Of a DNA stretch of 9,135 nucleotides, positions 6,812-9,135 are shown piece after piece. Where the stretch lies: contig JAEZCN010000143.1 of assembly GCA_023433515.1 (NCBI GenBank), forward strand, positions 1 through 9,135, read 5' to 3'. A program made the translations under genes and the position numbers. The first letter of the stretch is position 1. Every line of letters begins with the position of its first letter. This DNA is from Pseudomonadota bacterium (lineage in GTDB: Bacteria > Pseudomonadota > Gammaproteobacteria > Steroidobacterales > Steroidobacteraceae). Below the pieces are notes generated by a model that was given only the letters and a program-made list of their open reading frames with translations, was not told where the DNA came from and ran no database searches.

Positions 6812-6831
6812 TACCTTGGGCCGGCAAGGTA
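6812..6831. promoter_or_regulatory. Palindromic operator, likely for PadR
   Basis: TACCTTG (6812-6818) and CAAGGTA (6825-6831) form a perfect 7-bp inverted repeat with a 6-base spacer, 12 bases before the padR ATG. Arm-to-arm symmetry over about 20 bp suits a dimeric winged-helix repressor. It covers the proposed -10 box of the padR promoter, which fits autorepression. The site is seen; assignment to PadR is inference from position. Confidence 0.55.
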
Positions 6832-6855
6832 CTTGAGTTGGGCATGGGCCGTCAA
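6826..6855 (-). promoter_or_regulatory. Putative padR operon promoter
   Basis: On the minus strand TTGACG (6855-6850) is a good -35 box. With an 18-bp spacer the -10 position reads TACCTT (6831-6826), a weak match that lies inside the upstream arm of the palindrome. Transcription would start about 20 bases before the padR ATG. Confidence 0.35.
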
Positions 6856-6862
6856 GAGGGGC

Positions 6863-6891
6863 TGTAAACCGCGGGCCGTGTGCCGTACAAT
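6863..6891 (+). promoter_or_regulatory. Putative promoter for rimP-nusA-infB
   Basis: TACAAT (6886-6891) matches the sigma-70 -10 consensus at five of six positions. The -35 position at a 17-bp spacer reads TGTAAA (6863-6868), a weak match. Transcription would start near 6898, immediately before the first leader hairpin and about 155 bases ahead of rimP. It lies back to back with the padR promoter. Confidence 0.4.
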
Positions 6892-6904
6892 CCGCGCCCT
6901 CGAT

Positions 6905-6933
6905 GGGTGGGGGCGGACTGGTCCGCAGCACCC
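6905..6933 (+). promoter_or_regulatory. 5' leader stem-loop of the rimP operon
   Basis: GCGGAC (6913-6918) pairs with GTCCGC (6921-6926), effectively closing a CTGG tetraloop, and a lower stem GGGTG (6905-6909) pairs with CACCC (6929-6933) across a small internal loop. It would lie a few bases after the proposed transcription start. It may protect the 5' end or form part of an attenuator. No tRNA-like cloverleaf is present. Confidence 0.45.
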
Positions 6934-6947
6934 CCAGGTACGATGTG

Positions 6948-6974
6948 AAGGCCCCATTGGGGCTTTTATTTTTT
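6948..6974 (+). terminator. Intrinsic terminator-like hairpin 1 in rimP leader
   Basis: AAGGCCCC (6948-6955) and GGGGCTTT (6959-6966) form an eight-pair stem with one G-U pair around an ATT loop, followed by a T-rich tract that runs to 6974 (TTTTATTTTTT from 6964). This is a strong intrinsic terminator by appearance. It lies about 80 bases before rimP, inside the leader rather than after a gene, so it probably attenuates the operon or ends a short leader RNA. Confidence 0.7.
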
Positions 6975-7018
6975 GGACCGGCGCCCTTCTCCAAAACCGA
7001 GGAAGGCGGCGGATGTCT

Positions 7019-7043
7019 GGGGGCCCGAGAGGGCCTTTTTTAT
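7019..7043 (+). terminator. Intrinsic terminator-like hairpin 2 in rimP leader
   Basis: GGCCC (7022-7026) and GGGCC (7031-7035) form a five-pair stem capped by a GAGA (GNRA) tetraloop, extended by two possible G-U pairs, followed by six T residues (7036-7041) and ATT. It ends directly before the rimP ribosome binding site (GGAGGG, 7045-7050), so folding could affect both termination and translation start. Confidence 0.65.
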
Positions 7044-7053
7044 TGGAGGGCGA

Positions 7054-7521
7054 GTGGACGCGGCATTACACGACCGTCTCATCGCCCGTTTTGAGCCGGT
7101 TCTGGGTGAGCTCGGATTCGAACTCGTCGAACTCGAGTTCGTGCCGGGCCCTGGTGGCGGCACGTTGCGCATCTATGTCGACAGGCCCCCGGAGACGGAC
7201 AAGGCCATCGACGTCGACGATTGCGCGGACGTGAGCCACGTGGTGTCGGAATTGCTCGACGCGGACGACCCGTTTCCAGGCAGGTATTCGCTGGAAGTGT
7301 CGTCACCGGGTCTCGATCGGATCCTGCGTACGCCCGAGCATTTCGCGCGCTACGTGGACAACCGCGTGAAGGTCGAGCTTGCGGTGCCCCGCGAGGGACG
7401 CAAGCGGTATACGGGGATGCTGCGCCGTGCGGACGGCGAGAGCATCGATATGGATGTGGACAATTTTTCGGTGAGCATAAAGCTCGCCGAGATCAGCAGG
7501 GCGCGCTTGGCGCCATTGTGA
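7054..7521 (+). CDS. rimP: Ribosome maturation factor RimP
   Basis: RimP binds the 30S subunit and aids late maturation, including loading of uS12. The 155-residue length is typical. The N-terminal domain (1-80) shows FELVELEFVPG at 22-32, followed by the strand TLRIYVDRP; the signature LEVSSPGLDRILRTPEHF is at 80-97; the C-terminal SH3-like domain follows with RVKVELAVPREGRKRYTGML and ends at DNFSVSIKLAEISRARL. The start is GTG 7054, preceded by GGAGGG (7045-7050); no closer in-frame ATG exists, and upstream in-frame sequence runs through the terminator hairpin. It is the first gene of the rimP-nusA-infB operon, 16 bp before nusA. Its expression probably depends on read-through of two leader hairpins. 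Confidence 0.95.
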   Translation: MDAALHDRLIARFEPVLGELGFELVELEFVPGPGGGTLRIYVDRPPETDKAIDVDDCADVSHVVSELLDADDPFPGRYSLEVSSPGLDRILRTPEHFARYVDNRVKVELAVPREGRKRYTGMLRRADGESIDMDVDNFSVSIKLAEISRARLAPL

Positions 7522-7537
7522 GTAGGTAGCTAGACCC

Positions 7538-9046
7538 ATGAACAAAGAAATTCTCTTGGTGGTCGACGCCGTCTCTAACGAGAAGAGCGTCGACAAGGAA
7601 ATCATCTTCGGCGCCCTCGAGGCGGCGCTGGCCTCGGCTACCCGCAAGAAACACGGCGAGGAATGGGACGTGCGCGTCCAGATCAACCGCAAGACGGGCG
7701 ACTACGACACGTTCCGCCGCTGGAAGGTCTTCGCCGACGATTCGCGCGAGATCGAGGTGCCGCAGCGCGAACTGCGTCTCGAGGACGCGCTCGATCTCGA
7801 CAAGGACGCCGAGATCGGTGGTTACGTCGAGGAGCCGATGGAGTCGGTCGCGTTCGGCCGCATCGCGGCCCAGCAGGCGAAGCAGGTCATCGTGCAGAAG
7901 GTGCGCGAGGCCGAGCGTTCACAGGTCGTCGAGGCGTACAAGGACCGCGTGGGACAACTCGTCTCGGGCGTGGTCAAGCGCGTCGACCGCAACGGCATCT
8001 ACGTGGATCTCGGCGGCAATGCCGAGGGCTTCGTGCCGCGCACGGACATGATTCCGCGCGAGATCGTGAAGAGCCAGGACCGCATCAAGGCCCTGCTCAA
8101 GGAAGTGAAGAGCGCGACCGAGACGCAGCGCGGCCCGCTGCTGTTCCTCTCGCGTACCGATCGCAATTTCCTCATCGAGCTGTTCAAGCTCGAAGTGCCG
8201 GAAGTCGGCCAGGGCCTGATCCAGATCCTGGGCGCCGCGCGCGATCCCGGCGTGCGCGCCAAGATCGCGGTCAAGAGCCTCGAACCGCGCGTCGATCCCG
8301 TCGGCGCCTGCGTCGGCATGCGCGGCTCGCGCGTGCAGGCGGTCTCGAACGAGATCGCCGGCGAGCGCGTGGACATCATTCCGCACGACGAGAACGCCGC
8401 GCAGTTCGTGATCAACTCGATGTCGCCGGCCGAAGTGCTCTCGATCGTCGTGGACGAGGACACGCACAGCATGGACATCGCGGTGGCCGAGGACAAACTG
8501 TCGCAGGCCATCGGCCGCGGCGGCCAGAACATCCGCCTCGCGAGCCAGCTCACGGGCTGGGATCTCAACGTGATGACCGAGTCCGACGCCGAGGCGAAGA
8601 GCGAGACCGAGGCCAAGACACTGATCGAAGCCTTCATGAAGCAGCTCGACGTCGACGAAAACGTCGCGACGATCCTGGTGCAGGAAGGTTTCTCCACGGT
8701 CGAGGAAGTTGCCTATCTACCGCAGTCGGAACTCGCCAACATCGAGGAATTCGACGACGAGATGGTCAAGGAGCTGCGCAACCGCGCGCGCGACGTGCTG
8801 CTCACGCAGGCCATCGCGAGCGAGGAGACGCTCGAGGCGGGCATGCCCGCCGACGACCTGCTGCTGCTCGAGGGCATGAAGCCCGATCTTGCGCTCGCGC
8901 TGGCCCGCCGCGGCGTGCGTACGCGCGAGGATCTCGCCGACCAGGCGGTCGACGATCTGCTGGATATCGAGGGGTTGTCGGCCGATGAAGCCGGCAAGCT
9001 CATCATGAAGGCCCGCGAAATCTGGTTCGAAGCCGGGCGCGCCTGA
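7538..9046 (+). CDS. nusA: Transcription termination/antitermination factor NusA
   Basis: NusA binds RNA polymerase and nascent RNA, promotes pausing and intrinsic termination, and takes part in rRNA and phage antitermination complexes. The 502-residue protein has the full proteobacterial architecture: N-terminal RNAP-binding domain (about 4-125, MNKEILLVVDAVSNEK), S1 domain (about 135-200, GVVKRVDRNGIYVDLGG), KH1 (about 230-295, GACVGMRGSR at 256-265), KH2 (about 300-347, IGRGGQNIRLA at 325-335), and two acidic helix-hairpin-helix repeats (about 365-420 and 438-495) that bind the RNAP alpha subunit or NusG. Only a weak Shine-Dalgarno (AGTAGG region) precedes the ATG, so coupling with rimP is likely. 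infB follows after 9 bp. NusA could feed back on its own operon through the leader hairpins, as known in E. coli and B. subtilis. Confidence 0.98.
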   Translation: MNKEILLVVDAVSNEKSVDKEIIFGALEAALASATRKKHGEEWDVRVQINRKTGDYDTFRRWKVFADDSREIEVPQRELRLEDALDLDKDAEIGGYVEEPMESVAFGRIAAQQAKQVIVQKVREAERSQVVEAYKDRVGQLVSGVVKRVDRNGIYVDLGGNAEGFVPRTDMIPREIVKSQDRIKALLKEVKSATETQRGPLLFLSRTDRNFLIELFKLEVPEVGQGLIQILGAARDPGVRAKIAVKSLEPRVDPVGACVGMRGSRVQAVSNEIAGERVDIIPHDENAAQFVINSMSPAEVLSIVVDEDTHSMDIAVAEDKLSQAIGRGGQNIRLASQLTGWDLNVMTESDAEAKSETEAKTLIEAFMKQLDVDENVATILVQEGFSTVEEVAYLPQSELANIEEFDDEMVKELRNRARDVLLTQAIASEETLEAGMPADDLLLLEGMKPDLALALARRGVRTREDLADQAVDDLLDIEGLSADEAGKLIMKAREIWFEAGRA

Positions 9047-9055
9047 GGAGACTGA

Positions 9056-9135
9056 ATGTCGGACGTCACCGTTGCACAATTCGCCGAAGTCCTGAAGGTC
9101 CCCGTGGATCGGCTGCTCGTGCAGCTCGAATCCGC
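9056..9135 (+). CDS. infB: Translation initiation factor IF-2, N-terminal fragment (cut by window)
   Basis: Only the first 26 codons are in the window; the gene continues past the right edge. The translation MSDVTVAQFAEVLKVPVDRL matches the start of the IF2 N-terminal subdomain found in proteobacterial IF-2, and the place after nusA is the conserved one. GAGGAG (9045-9050) gives a strong ribosome binding site five bases before the ATG. The GTPase domain is not visible here, so the call rests on the N-terminus and gene order. Confidence 0.93.
   Translation, partial: MSDVTVAQFAEVLKVPVDRLLVQLES

Noticed and set aside
6800..6994. An in-frame extension of the PadR gene to an ATG at 6994.
   Set aside because: It would add 65 Pro/Gly-rich residues unlike PadR, and runs through the palindrome, both promoters and the first leader terminator of rimP.
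6892..7053. A tRNA (metY) or known riboswitch in the rimP leader.
   Set aside because: No cloverleaf, no T-loop GTTC-type motif and no CCA end are visible; the structures are simple hairpins.
7013..7234. A 73-codon open frame starting at ATG 7013 (MSGGPRGPFLLE), preceded by purine-rich sequence and running through leader hairpin 2 into rimP.
   Set aside because: Most of it is an out-of-frame reading of rimP, rich in Ser/Arg as expected of a shadow. A short leader-peptide role cannot be excluded, but nothing beyond the weak ribosome site supports it.
5444..7234. A 596-codon plus-strand open frame across the PspC and padR genes.
   Set aside because: It is the antisense reading of two clear genes and crosses the intergenic regulatory region; no recognisable domain.

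Overview
The window is about 9.1 kb of GC-rich chromosomal DNA with tightly packed genes. The rimP-nusA-infB order, the RlmE and PspC proteins and the Shine-Dalgarno sites fit a proteobacterium, most likely a high-GC gammaproteobacterium (a Steroidobacter/Nevskia/Xanthomonad-like lineage is my guess from protein style, not a demonstrated placement). I see no insertion sequence, phage gene, CRISPR array, tRNA or rRNA. This looks like ordinary core and near-core chromosome with some interesting regulatory detail.

Layout. (1) 7-753 (+): an exported protein with a surface-adhesin-E-like N-terminal half and a TonB-C-like C-terminal half. (2) 807-2281 (-): rlmE (23S rRNA 2'-O-methyltransferase), then a small exported DUF6152-like protein, then a four-helix membrane protein (DUF6644/DUF2214-like), with gaps of 28 and 10 bp that suggest one transcript. 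(3) 2328-4657 (+): an FAD-dependent dehydrogenase of the COG2509 type, coupled by an ATGA overlap to a SpoU/TrmH-family RNA methyltransferase. It is divergent from rlmE over only 46 bp and ends convergently with the next block. (4) 4668-6799 (-): a three-gene unit, padR-type regulator, then a PspC-domain multi-spanning membrane protein, then a carboxylesterase/phospholipase-type alpha/beta hydrolase that probably starts at TTG overlapping the previous stop. (5) 7054-9135 (+): rimP, nusA and the first codons of infB, the classic transcription/translation operon.

How they work together. The right end is the conserved RimP-NusA-IF2 operon. Its leader carries a 5' stem-loop followed by two terminator-like hairpins, the second ending immediately before the rimP ribosome binding site. 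That is the arrangement expected for attenuation feedback by NusA, and resembles the terminators in front of rimP in E. coli, but here without a metY tRNA. The divergent padR-pspC-hydrolase unit looks like an envelope-related module under PadR autoregulation: a 7+7 bp palindrome overlaps the best promoter in front of padR. Within the PspC gene, a run of nine A residues forms an in-phase A_AAA_AAC slippery heptamer followed almost at once by a stop in the shifted frame, so a short isoform is possible.

The best leads are the rimP leader, the PspC slippery site and the PadR operator. No wholly new system is evident; the uncharacterised pieces are the adhesin-E/TonB-C protein, the DUF6152/DUF6644 pair and the COG2509 dehydrogenase.
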